DNA of 64,000 nucleotides from Agarivorans sp. Alg241-V36 (lineage in GTDB: Bacteria; Pseudomonadota; Gammaproteobacteria; Enterobacterales; Celerinatantimonadaceae): NCBI RefSeq assembly GCF_900537085.1, contig NZ_UNRE01000002.1, positions 434,289 through 498,288 on the forward strand, given 5' to 3'. Positions within the stretch are counted from its first letter, which is position 1; every line of letters starts with the position of its first letter. The notes beneath the pieces were generated by a model. That model made no database searches, was not told the DNA's origin, and saw only the letters and a program-made list of their open reading frames with translations. The translations under genes and the position numbers were made by a program. This document shows positions 25,921 to 35,055 of the stretch, one piece after another.

Positions 25921-27837
25921 ATGGGTAGAATTATTGGTATCGATTTAGGAACCACTAACTCTTGTGTTGCAGTACTAGACGGCGACACCCCTAAAGTAAT
26001 TGAAAATGCGGAAGGCGATCGTACTACCCCTTCAATTATTGCATTTACCGACGACGGCGAAACCTTAGTAGGTCAACCTGCTAAGCGCCAAGCGGTAACT
26101 AACCCTAAGAACACAGTGTTCGCTATTAAACGTTTAATCGGCCGTCGTTTTACCGACGACGAAGTTCAACGTGATATCGAAATCATGCCTTTCAACATTG
26201 TTAATGCTGACAACGGTGATGCTTGGGTAGAAGCGAAAGGCGACAAAAAAGCGCCACCACAAATCTCTGCAGAAGTTTTGAAAAAAATGAAGAAAACTGC
26301 AGAAGACTACCTAGGTGAAGCTGTAACAGAAGCGGTAATTACCGTACCTGCTTACTTTAACGATTCACAGCGTCAAGCAACTAAAGATGCTGGTCGTATT
26401 GCGGGCCTAGACGTTAAACGTATTATTAACGAGCCAACTGCAGCTGCATTTGCTTACGGCGTTAACAACGCTAAAGGCGACAACGTAGTAGCCGTTTACG
26501 ACTTAGGTGGTGGTACTTTCGATATTTCAATCATTGAAATTGACGAAGTAGATGGCGAGAAAACCTTCGAAGTACTAGCAACCAATGGTGATACTCACCT
26601 AGGTGGTGAAGACTTTGATAACCGCTTAATCAACTACTTAGTAGAAGAATTCAAGAAAGACCAAGGTTTCGACCTTAAGCAAGATCCACTAGCTATGCAG
26701 CGCCTAAAAGAAGCGGCAGAAAAAGCTAAGTGTGAGCTATCTTCAGCACAACAAACTGATGTAAATCTACCTTACATTACTGCTGATGCTTCAGGTCCTA
26801 AGCACTTAAACATCAAAGTAACTCGCGCTAAGCTTGAGTCTTTGGTTGAAGAGCTAGTTCAACGTTCACTAGAGCCATTACGCATTGCACTACAAGACGC
26901 TGACCTATCAGTTAGCGACATCAACGATGTAATTCTTGTTGGTGGTCAAACACGTATGCCACTAGTACAAAGCGCTGTTACTGAGTTCTTTGGTAAAGAG
27001 CCTCGTAAAGACGTTAACCCTGATGAAGCTGTAGCCATGGGCGCTGCTATTCAAGGTGCGGTATTGTCTGGCGACAAAACTGACGTACTACTACTAGACG
27101 TTACTCCACTGTCTCTAGGTATTGAGACGATGGGCGGCGTAATGACTCGCGTTGTAGAAAAGAACACCACCATCCCAACTAAGGGTTCACAGGTATTCTC
27201 AACGGCAGACGATAACCAAAGCGCGGTAACCGTTCATGTAATTCAAGGTGAGCGTAAGCGTGCTGCAGACAACAAATCTCTAGGTCAATTTAACCTAGAA
27301 GGTATTCGTCCTGCACAACGTGGCGTGCCACAAATTGAAGTAACCTTCGATTTGGATGCCGACGGTATCTTACACGTATCTGCTAAAGACAAAGATACGG
27401 CTAAAGAGCAGAAAATTACCATTCAAGCTTCATCTGGTTTGTCAGATGACGAAATCAACAAGATGGTAAACGAAGCTGAAGCCAACGCTGAAGAAGACAA
27501 GAAATTTGAAGAGCTAGTTCAGGCTCGTAACCAAGCTGATGCACTTGTACACGGTACCCGTAAGCAAGTTGAAGAAGCTGGTGAAGCGCTTCCAGCTGAA
27601 GACAAAGAGAAAATCGAAGCTGCAGTTAGCGAGTTAGAAACCGCTAGCAAAGGCGAAGATAAAGCAGAGATTGAAGCAAAAACTCAAGCGCTAATCGAAG
27701 CTTCTCAAAAACTTATGGAAGTAGCTCAACAACAAGCCCAAGCAAATGCTGGCGAAGCTGATGCAGAGCAAGCTGCTCCTGCTCAAGACGACGTTGTTGA
27801 CGCTGAGTTTGAAGAAGTGAAAGACGACAAAAAATAA
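25921..27837 (+). CDS. dnaK: Chaperone DnaK (Hsp70)
   Basis: This 638-residue protein is the same length as E. coli DnaK. The ATPase domain starts [21 protein letters not shown] and includes [10 protein letters not shown] and [10 protein letters not shown]. The linker [16 protein letters not shown] precedes the substrate-binding domain, and the protein ends in the acidic EEVKDDKK tail. The ATG at 25921 follows a GGAGAA ribosome site; a longer in-frame TTG start at 25906 would consume that site and is unlikely. It works with DnaJ and GrpE, both in this window. Confidence 0.98.
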   Translation: MGRIIGIDLGTTNSCVAVLDGDTPKVIENAEGDRTTPSIIAFTDDGETLVGQPAKRQAVTNPKNTVFAIKRLIGRRFTDDEVQRDIEIMPFNIVNADNGDAWVEAKGDKKAPPQISAEVLKKMKKTAEDYLGEAVTEAVITVPAYFNDSQRQATKDAGRIAGLDVKRIINEPTAAAFAYGVNNAKGDNVVAVYDLGGGTFDISIIEIDEVDGEKTFEVLATNGDTHLGGEDFDNRLINYLVEEFKKDQGFDLKQDPLAMQRLKEAAEKAKCELSSAQQTDVNLPYITADASGPKHLNIKVTRAKLESLVEELVQRSLEPLRIALQDADLSVSDINDVILVGGQTRMPLVQSAVTEFFGKEPRKDVNPDEAVAMGAAIQGAVLSGDKTDVLLLDVTPLSLGIETMGGVMTRVVEKNTTIPTKGSQVFSTADDNQSAVTVHVIQGERKRAADNKSLGQFNLEGIRPAQRGVPQIEVTFDLDADGILHVSAKDKDTAKEQKITIQASSGLSDDEINKMVNEAEANAEEDKKFEELVQARNQADALVHGTRKQVEEAGEALPAEDKEKIEAAVSELETASKGEDKAEIEAKTQALIEASQKLMEVAQQQAQANAGEADAEQAAPAQDDVVDAEFEEVKDDKK

Positions 27838-27867
27838 TTTGTCTTAAACACTTTAAGTAAGTAAATA

Positions 27868-27893
27868 ACGGGCGTTGTGAGAACAACGCCCGT
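27868..27893 (+). other. Intercistronic hairpin between dnaK and dnaJ
   Basis: ACGGGCGTTGT, a GAGA loop and ACAACGCCCGT make a perfect 11-bp stem with a GNRA loop and no T run. It is more likely an mRNA-stabilising or partial-attenuation element than a full terminator, allowing more DnaK than DnaJ (inference). Confidence 0.65.
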
Positions 27894-27954
27894 GTGTCTA
27901 TCAAAAAGCCATTACTTTCAACTGGTTTAGTTGCGAGAAAGTAGAACACCCATT

Positions 27955-29097
27955 ATGTCAAAACGCGATTATTACGAAGTTCTTGGTCTAGGCAAAGATG
28001 CCGGCGAGCGAGAAATTAAAAAAGCCTACAAACGTTTGGCGATGAAATTTCACCCAGACCGTACCAAGGGCGATAAAGCTTCTGAAGAGAAATTTAAAGA
28101 AGTAAAAGAAGCCTACGAAGTGCTGAACAATCCTCAGAAGAAAGAGGCTTACGATCACTACGGCCATGCTGGGGTTGATCCAAACCGTGGTGCTGGTGGT
28201 TTTGGTGGCGGACACGGCGACTTTGGCGACGCGTTTGGTGACATCTTTGGTGATATATTTGGTGGTGGACGCGGAGGCGGCGGTGGTCGTCGTCAGCCAC
28301 AACGTGGCTCAGATCTTCGCTACAACTTAGAGTTGAGCTTAGAGCAAGCCGTTAAAGGTGTTAAAAAAGAAATTCGCGTACCTACTTTAGTGCACTGTGA
28401 GCAGTGTAATGGTAGCGGCGCCAAGAAAGGCTCTACGCCTAAAACCTGTGGCACTTGTCATGGCCAAGGCCAAGTACAAATGCGCCAGGGCTTTTTTGCG
28501 GTGCAGCAAGCCTGTCCTACCTGTAAAGGTAAGGGAACTATCATTTCTGATCCTTGCCATAAGTGTCATGGTGAAGGTCGTTACGAGCGCGCTAAAACCT
28601 TATCGGTTAGCATTCCAGCTGGCGTTGATACTGGTGACCGTGTTCGTTTATCGGGTGAAGGCGAAGCCGGAGAAAGCGGCGCTCCAGCGGGTGATTTATA
28701 TGTACAAGTACATGTTAAAGAGCACCCAATCTTCCAACGTGAAGAAAATAACCTTTACTGCGAAGTACCAATTAGCTTCACTTTAGCCGCCTTAGGTGGC
28801 GAGATTGAAGTACCTACTTTAGATGGCCGAGTGAACCTTAAGGTGCCAAACGAAACGCAAACTGGCCGTATGTTCAGAATGCGTGGCAAAGGCGTTAAGT
28901 CGGTGCGCGGTGGCCCAATTGGTGATTTGATTTGTAAAGTGATTGTTGAAACCCCGGTTAAGCTTAATGAAACGCAAAAGCAGCTGCTTAAAGACTTTGA
29001 AGAAAGTTGTGGTGGCTCTGCTAGCAGTAAGCACAAACCGAAAGCCGAAGGCTTCTTCGACGGAGTTAAAAAGTTTTTTGATGACTTAACCAGTTAA
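27955..29097 (+). CDS. dnaJ: Chaperone DnaJ (Hsp40)
   Basis: This 380-residue co-chaperone stimulates the DnaK ATPase. The J domain ([14 protein letters not shown]) is followed by a Gly/Phe-rich linker. Four zinc-finger motifs follow: [24 protein letters not shown] and CHKCHGEG. The C-terminal substrate-binding domains complete the type I architecture. The ATG at 27955 is chosen because the upstream extension lacks homology. It lies 117 bases after dnaK and is followed by a terminator. Confidence 0.98.
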   Translation: MSKRDYYEVLGLGKDAGEREIKKAYKRLAMKFHPDRTKGDKASEEKFKEVKEAYEVLNNPQKKEAYDHYGHAGVDPNRGAGGFGGGHGDFGDAFGDIFGDIFGGGRGGGGGRRQPQRGSDLRYNLELSLEQAVKGVKKEIRVPTLVHCEQCNGSGAKKGSTPKTCGTCHGQGQVQMRQGFFAVQQACPTCKGKGTIISDPCHKCHGEGRYERAKTLSVSIPAGVDTGDRVRLSGEGEAGESGAPAGDLYVQVHVKEHPIFQREENNLYCEVPISFTLAALGGEIEVPTLDGRVNLKVPNETQTGRMFRMRGKGVKSVRGGPIGDLICKVIVETPVKLNETQKQLLKDFEESCGGSASSKHKPKAEGFFDGVKKFFDDLTS

Positions 29098-29114
29098 TCA
29101 AAACTACTTGAAAG

Positions 29115-29141
29115 AAAGGCGGCTATTAAGCCGCTTTTTTT
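29115..29141 (+). terminator. Rho-independent terminator of dnaJ
   Basis: GCGGCT, an ATTA loop and AGCCGC are followed by a seven-T run, about 20 bases after the dnaJ stop. Confidence 0.85.
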
Positions 29142-29228
29142 ATGTCTGTTTCACTTTGATAGCAACAGTAAGTGCGTTCCAAGGTCGCCCTTCATTATGA
29201 TATTATTTGTTAAAAATCATTGGGTAGC

Positions 29229-29774
29229 ATGATGATAAGTCTTGTTTTAGGTGGAATTAGAAGCGGCAAAAGCCGCTGGGCTGAGCAGCAGTTTCAAAAC
29301 AAGGCTGGTTTAAAACCCGTGTATATCGCAACCGCCATGCCAAGCGACGAAGAAATGGAACAACGGATCGCTCATCATCAAGCTTTGCGAAACAGATCTT
29401 TTGATACCCACGAATTTGATTTTTCAAAAGAGCAACTCAGTGAAGTGTTGCTAGCTTACACTGCCCAAAATCGGCCAATACTGCTGGAATGTATGTCTAC
29501 TTGGCTAGGGTGGTGGTTATGTACCAACAAACCTTTCGATCAGCAGCTGTTAGATATTCAACAGCAATCTAGCGACTTACTGGCCAGTTTAGATGCTATT
29601 GATGGGGACTTGGTTATTGTGAGTAACGAAGTAGGTTTAGGTTTGGTCTCTGACAACGCCATGGGCCGCAGGTTTGCCGATGAGCTTGGACGATTAAACC
29701 AAGCTTTAGCGGCAAAAGCCGATAAAGTTGTATTTATTAGTGCTGGCTTACCGCTAGTATTAAAGGAGTCGTAG
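29229..29774 (+). CDS. cobU: Adenosylcobinamide kinase / guanylyltransferase CobU
   Basis: This ~181-residue enzyme phosphorylates adenosylcobinamide and transfers GMP to it in late cobalamin assembly or salvage. The P-loop GGIRSGKSRWAE, the YIATAMPSDEEM segment, RIAHHQALR (with the histidine guanylylated in the family) and SNEVGLGLV are diagnostic. Start is at one of two adjacent ATG codons (29229 or 29232). No other cob genes or cobalamin riboswitch are seen here, so the rest of the pathway must be elsewhere. Confidence 0.92.
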   Translation: MMISLVLGGIRSGKSRWAEQQFQNKAGLKPVYIATAMPSDEEMEQRIAHHQALRNRSFDTHEFDFSKEQLSEVLLAYTAQNRPILLECMSTWLGWWLCTNKPFDQQLLDIQQQSSDLLASLDAIDGDLVIVSNEVGLGLVSDNAMGRRFADELGRLNQALAAKADKVVFISAGLPLVLKES

Positions 29775-29807
29775 TCTTTAAGGCTGCAAAGATATGGAAG
29801 TGCATTA

Positions 29808-30674
29808 ATGAATAAAGTATTAAAAGCCGCGGTTATAGCCAGTTCAATCATTGCATTGCTCAGTTGCTCTGCTTCTCCTACTGGGCGCAAGCGGGTGCTG
29901 CTTTATGATGACTCAAAAATGAGTGCTTTAGGGGCTCAGTCTTTCGAAGAAATTAAAAAACAAGAAAAGATTTATACCGACAAAGCTACTAACGATTATG
30001 TAGCCTGCGTATCTAATGCGGTTACCGCCGAGATCCCCGGTCACTATGGCGATGAAGATTGGGAAGTCGTGGTATTTGACTCCGAGCAAGTGAATGCCTT
30101 TGCTTTACCAGGCGCCCATGTTGGCGTTTATACCGGCTTAATCAAAGTGGCCGAGACTCCCGATCAACTGGCTACGGTTATTGGCCACGAGATTGCCCAC
30201 GTGCTCGCAGAACACAGTAATGAACGTTTATCGCAAAACCAAATAGCCGGTATTGGTACCGCTGTTGCGGCAGTAGCCATTGGCGTTAGTGACGACATTA
30301 AACATAAAGGCGCGGCGATGGCGGCCTTAGGTTTAGGCGTACAATATGGCGTATTATTGCCTTACGGGCGCGCCCAAGAAAGTGAAGCAGATTTGATGGG
30401 CTTAGATTTAATGGCTAGCGCGGGTTTTGACCCACGTGCCAGCGTTTTCCTTTGGCAAAATATGGCCAAAGCGGGTGGTGGTTCAGTGCCTGAGTTTTTA
30501 TCAACTCACCCGTCTAGCCAAACGCGAATTACCGATTTAAATTCGCGCATGTCGCGTGCCATTCAGTTAGAAAAACAAGCGATTGCTCAAGGTAAGTCAC
30601 CTCAGTGCATTCGCCCTGCGAGCTTTGATGCTAAAGATACATCTAAAGAGTCCGATGTCGATAAAACTAGCTAG
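29808..30674 (+). CDS. M48-family metalloprotease lipoprotein (LoiP/YcaL-like)
   Basis: This 288-residue protein has a signal peptide with lipobox LLSC (Cys20), so it is anchored in the envelope. The zinc protease motif is H127-E-I-A-H131, with the third ligand in the E191-S-E-A-D motif. The DSEQVNAFALPGAHVGVYTG stretch (in parts) is typical of Oma1/M48 peptidases of the LoiP/BepA group. It probably degrades damaged envelope proteins. Its 3' end overlaps the GNAT gene start by 20 bases. Confidence 0.9.
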   Translation: MNKVLKAAVIASSIIALLSCSASPTGRKRVLLYDDSKMSALGAQSFEEIKKQEKIYTDKATNDYVACVSNAVTAEIPGHYGDEDWEVVVFDSEQVNAFALPGAHVGVYTGLIKVAETPDQLATVIGHEIAHVLAEHSNERLSQNQIAGIGTAVAAVAIGVSDDIKHKGAAMAALGLGVQYGVLLPYGRAQESEADLMGLDLMASAGFDPRASVFLWQNMAKAGGGSVPEFLSTHPSSQTRITDLNSRMSRAIQLEKQAIAQGKSPQCIRPASFDAKDTSKESDVDKTS

Positions 30675-31143
30675 CCTTAGCGATGCCAAAGAGATCTGCC
30701 GGGTGCAGCGATGCAGCTGGCAGCATGTCTACCCTAAGCAACTCATTTCCGATATGTTTCAAGCTCTACCATTTGAGCTGCATCAACAGCTGTGGAAACA
30801 ACGCCTTAGCAGTGAGAAAAATCAAATCTGGGTATTAAAAACTAATGGCGTGCAAGGCTTTTTAATGCTGGAAAAACAAACCCCTGAGATTGAGCTTGCC
30901 GCCCTGTATTTGCAACCAGATACCATTGGCAAAGGTTGGGGTAGAGCCTTGTTAGAAAAGGCTTGCCAGAGCGCAGCAATGAAGGAAGTGTACTGTTGGG
31001 TGATGCAAGATAATCAGCAGGCAGAGGGCTTTTATCGCCACACGGGCTTTCAATTTAGTGGTGAGCAACGTCAAGTGGAATTTGCCGGTAGTTACTTTGT
31101 TCAAAAAAAGGCGTATTTAGCCGCAGACCAACGGTTTTTCTAG
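30655..31143 (+). CDS. GNAT-family N-acetyltransferase
   Basis: This 162-residue protein has the GNAT fold: IKLASLSDAKEICRVQ at the N-terminus, an acetyl-CoA-binding stretch with GKGWGRALLEKA (Q/R-x-x-G-x-G/A) and a closing FYRHTGF motif. The substrate is unknown; small-molecule amines and protein N-termini are both possible. I place the start at the ATG at 30655, inside the last codons of the protease gene, which implies translational coupling. A longer frame to 30583 would overlap the protease gene extensively. Confidence 0.85.
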   Translation: MSIKLASLSDAKEICRVQRCSWQHVYPKQLISDMFQALPFELHQQLWKQRLSSEKNQIWVLKTNGVQGFLMLEKQTPEIELAALYLQPDTIGKGWGRALLEKACQSAAMKEVYCWVMQDNQQAEGFYRHTGFQFSGEQRQVEFAGSYFVQKKAYLAADQRFF

Positions 31144-31196
31144 TGACTTTGTGATAACATTTTGGCTCTTTTTAACGATCAGAATTAAGAGTTCAA

Positions 31197-31817
31197 ATGA
31201 GCGATAAATATCAAGGCGCAGCAGCGCAAGCAAGTTACGGCTACGGCCTTCAAATTGGTGAGCAAATTGAGCGTGCAGCATTCGACGGCTTAGAAGTGAA
31301 TGCAATGCTTGACGGTATTCGTGACGTAATGCAAGGTGCGCAACCTCAGCTTGACGAAGCGGTTATTGGTGCGGCTTTCCAAGAAATTACTAAAGACATT
31401 GAAGCTAAAAAAGCTGAGCAACACAAAGAAGCAATGGCTGAAGGCGAAAACTTCTTAGCTGATAACGGCCAGCGCCCAGAAATCAATAAAACTGAATCTG
31501 GTCTTCAATACGAAGTATTAGTTGAAGGTGAAGGCGAATCGCCAAGCGCTAGCAGCAAAGTACAAGTTCACTATGAAGGTACTTTAATTTCTGGTGAAGT
31601 ATTCGATAGCTCTGTACAACGTGGTCAACCTGCAGAATTCCCAGTAAATGGCGTAATTAAAGGTTGGACTGAAGCGCTACAGCGCATGAAAGTAGGTGAC
31701 AAGTGGAAGCTATACATTCCTCAAGAACTTGCTTATGGCTCTCAAGGTGCGGGTGCTGCAATCCCTCCTTTTGCTGCCCTAGTATTTGAAGTTGAATTGC
31801 TAGCTATTCTTGGCTAA
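31197..31817 (+). CDS. fklB: FKBP-type peptidyl-prolyl isomerase FklB (FKBP22)
   Basis: This 206-residue protein has an N-terminal helical dimerisation domain (ASYGYGLQIGEQIE) and a long helix. The C-terminal FKBP domain (~residues 100-206) has VQVHYEGTLISGEVFDSS, FPVNGVIKGW and IPQELAYGSQGAG. It catalyses proline cis/trans isomerisation and acts as a folding helper. No signal peptide is seen, so it is the cytoplasmic FklB type rather than the periplasmic FkpA. It is a single gene followed by a hairpin terminator. Confidence 0.94.
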   Translation: MSDKYQGAAAQASYGYGLQIGEQIERAAFDGLEVNAMLDGIRDVMQGAQPQLDEAVIGAAFQEITKDIEAKKAEQHKEAMAEGENFLADNGQRPEINKTESGLQYEVLVEGEGESPSASSKVQVHYEGTLISGEVFDSSVQRGQPAEFPVNGVIKGWTEALQRMKVGDKWKLYIPQELAYGSQGAGAAIPPFAALVFEVELLAILG

Positions 31818-31900
31818 GAGCAATCGCTTTTATAACAAATGTCGCTTTCAATTTGTTTATGATTTTGGCTGAAAAGCAATCTTCACTTTGAGCAGACATC

Positions 31901-31930
31901 AATTAAGCCAGCGTAAGCTGGCTTAATTAT
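31901..31930. terminator. Hairpin terminator between fklB and the reductase gene
   Basis: AATTAAGCCAGC, a GTAA loop and GCTGGCTTAATT form a perfect 12-bp stem in the gap between two convergent genes. The T run is short. Confidence 0.65.
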
Positions 31931-32001
31931 TTAGGGGGTTACCAGAGCCTTGTTGCTGCTTTTCGAAACGGCTCAATGCTTCTTCGTTTTCACCAATACG
32001 T

Positions 32002-32799
32002 TTAAACCGCTACTTGGCTATCCCTTGGCGCGAATTCAAATACATCGGAAAAGCAGTTTTCTTCTTTTAGACCTAGCGACTTTAATTTATAAATTGTGCC
32101 ATAAACCATATTCGGGGAGCCGCAAAGATAAGTTTGAGCCTTGCTAAGATCTGACAAAGTCTCTTGTATCACCTGATAAATAAAACCTGTTTTTCCAGAC
32201 CAGTTAATACCTGCTGATTCCAATATTGGTATGAAGTTTAAGTTCTTATATTGAACAGCCCAATCGTAAAACTGATCAAGCAGGAAGAAGTCATGCTCAC
32301 TTCTGTTAGACCAATAGATGTCTATATTGGCGTCGGGTCGTTGCTGTAAAATTTCTTCTGTGATGCATTTAATTTTTGAGATACCAGAACCAGCTGCCAC
32401 CAACACATGAGGAAGATCCAAGCTTGTTTGCAAAAACGCATTCCCCATTGCTAGCCTTATATCAACTTGCTCATGACCATTGCTTAGTTGATGAATGCGG
32501 CCTAGGACTTTAGCCGAGAATTCGCTAGTTTTCTGGATAATCAACTTAAGACATGTGGGCTGCTTTGGATTAAAGCGACTGGCAATCGTATAAGAAAGAG
32601 ATTGAAACTCACCGTCATTATTCACATCTAGTACAAGCTGCAGATACTGTCCCGCTTTAAAGCCTAAGCTAGCACCCTTTAAGGATGTTAATTCGACCTC
32701 GAAGGTAGTTTGGTTTAAAGGCTCGACACTTACTACTTTACAAGCATGAGTAGCCACTTTCAGCTCTGTAGCTGCGTTATTCATACAACAATCCATCAT
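32002..32799 (-). CDS. Ferredoxin-reductase-fold NAD(P)H oxidoreductase, Fre/LuxG-like
   Basis: This 265-residue protein has an N-terminal FAD/FMN-binding beta barrel (residues ~15-115, with FKAGQYLQLV). A C-terminal NAD(P)H domain follows (VAAGSGISK and YLCGSPNMVY). No iron-sulfur domain is present, so it resembles flavin reductases of the Fre/LuxG type. The flavin motif normally RPYS-x-x-S reads LSYTIAS here, so the usual arginine is missing. It is divergent from the MetR-like regulator gene over a 98-base gap and may provide reduced flavin or electrons to the oxygen-dependent MesX/MesD system (inference). The exact start among three nearby Met codons is uncertain. Confidence 0.8.
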   Translation of the reverse strand: MMDCCMNNAATELKVATHACKVVSVEPLNQTTFEVELTSLKGASLGFKAGQYLQLVLDVNNDGEFQSLSYTIASRFNPKQPTCLKLIIQKTSEFSAKVLGRIHQLSNGHEQVDIRLAMGNAFLQTSLDLPHVLVAAGSGISKIKCITEEILQQRPDANIDIYWSNRSEHDFFLLDQFYDWAVQYKNLNFIPILESAGINWSGKTGFIYQVIQETLSDLSKAQTYLCGSPNMVYGTIYKLKSLGLKEENCFSDVFEFAPRDSQVAV

Positions 32800-32845
32800 T
32801 TGGGTTTAGATATTAAAGTCCCTAAAACTTAATGCATTTACTATG

Positions 32846-32868
32846 TGAATAAAAATGTTATATTTTCA
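32846..32868. promoter_or_regulatory. Candidate MetR-like operator, copy 1
   Basis: This is a 23-base imperfect palindrome beginning TGAATAAAA and ending TTTTCA, in the gap between the reductase and regulator genes. It shares 9 leading bases and its overall TGAA...TTCA symmetry with copy 2 in front of mesX when one is reverse-complemented. MetR sites have TGAA/TTCA ends, which supports the assignment. Confidence 0.55.
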
Positions 32869-32897
32869 TTAAATCATTAACATTATTCATAGACTTT

Positions 32898-33794
32898 ATG
32901 ATCGAGCGTATCCACCTTCGAATTATCCATGCGGTAAAAGAGCAGGGCTCACTTACTGCCGCCGCAAAAGAACTGTGTGTTACTCAGTCCGCCCTAAGCC
33001 ATACTATCCGTAAATTGGAAAATAACTTAGATACCGAGATCTGGATCCGCGAAGGCCGTAACCTTCGTCTTACTCAAGTAGGGCAGTATCTACTGAATAT
33101 TGCTAATCGCGTTTTACCCTTGCTTGACCACGCAGAAGAGAAGCTCAAACAAATTACTCAGGGAGAGCGAGGAACGCTGCGAATAGGAATGGAATGCCAC
33201 CCCTGCTATCAATGGTTGTTGAGAGTGGTATCCCCCTTTTTGGATACTTGGCCAGATGTGGATGTAGACGTAAAACAGAAATTTCAGTTTGGCGGTGTGG
33301 GCGCACTATTGGATTACGAGATTGATTTACTGGTGACGCCAGATCCATTCTATAAAAGTGGTCTTTCTTTCCAAGCTGTATTTGATTACGAGCAAGTGCT
33401 CGTTGTACCAAGCAACCATCCAGTAGCCTTACATAAATATGTAAAGCCAGAGGATTTGCGTGACCAAGTGCTAATTACTTACCCTGTTGCCGCAGATCGG
33501 CTAGATATTTATACCCAGTTTCTCAGCCCCGCAGGCGTTAATCCTAGACTTCATAAAACCTGTGAAGCCACCGATATTATGATGCAAATGGTGGCCTGTA
33601 ATCGCGGTGTTGCTGCATTACCGCGTTGGTTAGCTAACCAATACTCGAAGACCCTACCACTAGCCGTTGTCCGTTTAGGCGAGAAAGGGATTGATAAGCA
33701 AATCTATTTAGGAACTCGAGAAGGGGATGCAGGTATCGAATACCTTAAAGCCTTTATCGATCTTGCTAAGGCTCTCAATTCTCCGACTGCTTAG
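32898..33794 (+). CDS. LysR-family transcriptional regulator, MetR-like
   Basis: This 298-residue regulator has an N-terminal winged helix-turn-helix (GSLTAAAKELCVTQSALSH, residues ~18-36). The effector domain retains MetR features such as IGMECHPCYQWL near residue 95 and a CNRGVAALPRW segment near 230. MetR proteins respond to homocysteine and control methionine synthases, so this one probably governs mesX-mesD downstream and the divergent reductase. It might not be the genome's only MetR. The gene is 263 bases upstream of mesX. Confidence 0.85.
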   Translation: MIERIHLRIIHAVKEQGSLTAAAKELCVTQSALSHTIRKLENNLDTEIWIREGRNLRLTQVGQYLLNIANRVLPLLDHAEEKLKQITQGERGTLRIGMECHPCYQWLLRVVSPFLDTWPDVDVDVKQKFQFGGVGALLDYEIDLLVTPDPFYKSGLSFQAVFDYEQVLVVPSNHPVALHKYVKPEDLRDQVLITYPVAADRLDIYTQFLSPAGVNPRLHKTCEATDIMMQMVACNRGVAALPRWLANQYSKTLPLAVVRLGEKGIDKQIYLGTREGDAGIEYLKAFIDLAKALNSPTA

Positions 33795-33955
33795 CCTCAA
33801 TCTAAGTTTAGCCCCTTTTTAAGACCTACCATTAAGGGGCAGCTTATCTAGCTTCCTTAGGAATTTCTTTTAACAGCCTGCTAGTGATTGATTCAGCTAG
33901 AAAGCCATTATTTACACCAATCAGAAGTTAATCATGATTACTTGTCATGGATCAA

Positions 33956-33978
33956 TGAAATAAAATCAATTTTATTCA
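33956..33978. promoter_or_regulatory. Candidate MetR-like operator, copy 2
   Basis: This 23-base palindrome begins TGAAATAAAA and ends TTTTATTCA, about 80 bases before the mesX start. Its reverse complement begins TGAATAAAA, like copy 1 in the regulator/reductase gap. The shared, unusually long A/T palindrome points to a common regulator. Confidence 0.6.
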
Positions 33979-34057
33979 TGAGTTTGCCTGGGTATAACTT
34001 ACCGTAATAGCAACGTAGCAGTTAAATCTGTTGCCTACCGAACAGGAAACGGTCGCC

Positions 34058-35032
34058 ATGAGTACCCATTTTACTTATACAATTAGTAGCATCTGCTTTG
34101 ATGAAAACTATCAACCCGCCGATAGTACGCGAATCACAACCAACTTTGCTAACCTCGCCAGAGGTGCAAGCCGCCAAGAGAATCTTCGTAATACTTTGCG
34201 CATGGTGGATAGCCGCTTTAATGCTCTGGCTAATTGGGATAATCCGAAAGGTGATCGTTATTCATTGGAATTAGAAATTATTTCTGTGGACGTCGATATT
34301 AAAGGTAACGGTGAACACTTCCCTTCTATAGAGATCCTAAGGACCAATGTAATTGACCACAAAACCGGTAAGTCCATCGAAGGCATCGTAGGCAATAACT
34401 TTTCTTCTTATGTTCGCGATTATGATTTTAGCGTGCTGCTGTTGGATCACAATAAAGACCAGCCTTCGTTCAGCATTCCCGATAACTTTGGGGATCTACA
34501 TGGCAAACTGTTTAAAGATTTCCTTAATTCAGATACTTACAAAGAGAATTTCAGTAAGCCTCCGGTTGTTTGTTTAAGTGTTTCAGATAACAAGACCTAC
34601 CACCGAACTGAAAACAAGCACCCAGTACTGGGTGTTGAATATTTACCAAACGAATCATCATTAACTGAACTGTATTTTAAGAAAATGGGCTTTGATGTTC
34701 GTTACTTTATGGCGCCGAATAGTGTTGCCCCATTAGCATTTTATTTCTTTGGGGATCTTCTTAGTGACTACAGCAATATTGAGTTAATCAGCACCATTGG
34801 CACCATGGAGACCTTCCAAAAAATCTATCGCCCGGAGATTTACAACGCCAATGCAGTTGCTGGCAATCACTACAAGCCAAATCTTAAGCACCGTGATCAT
34901 TCGTTAACTCAGATTGTTTATGACCGCGAAGAGCGCAGCCAACTGGCCATCAAACAGGGTAAATTCGCTGAAGAAAATTTCATCAAGCCTTATCAAACTG
35001 TGCTTGAGCAATGGTCACAAAACTACGCGTAA
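34058..35032 (+). CDS. mesX: MesX (DUF1852), partner of the MesD methionine synthase
   Basis: This 324-residue soluble protein belongs to the DUF1852 family, named MesX where it is required together with MesD for methionine synthesis. Family-like segments are the STHFTYTISSICFDENY N-terminus, ARGASRQENLRNTLRMVD and the TIGTMETFQKIYRPEIYNAN stretch near the C-terminus. Its chemistry is not established as far as I know. The ATG at 34058 follows an AGGAAAC site; the frame extends to 34031 without a better start. It ends 23 bases before mesD. Confidence 0.85.
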   Translation: MSTHFTYTISSICFDENYQPADSTRITTNFANLARGASRQENLRNTLRMVDSRFNALANWDNPKGDRYSLELEIISVDVDIKGNGEHFPSIEILRTNVIDHKTGKSIEGIVGNNFSSYVRDYDFSVLLLDHNKDQPSFSIPDNFGDLHGKLFKDFLNSDTYKENFSKPPVVCLSVSDNKTYHRTENKHPVLGVEYLPNESSLTELYFKKMGFDVRYFMAPNSVAPLAFYFFGDLLSDYSNIELISTIGTMETFQKIYRPEIYNANAVAGNHYKPNLKHRDHSLTQIVYDREERSQLAIKQGKFAEENFIKPYQTVLEQWSQNYA

Positions 35033-35055
35033 GCGCTGACAATAGGAAAGTTAAT

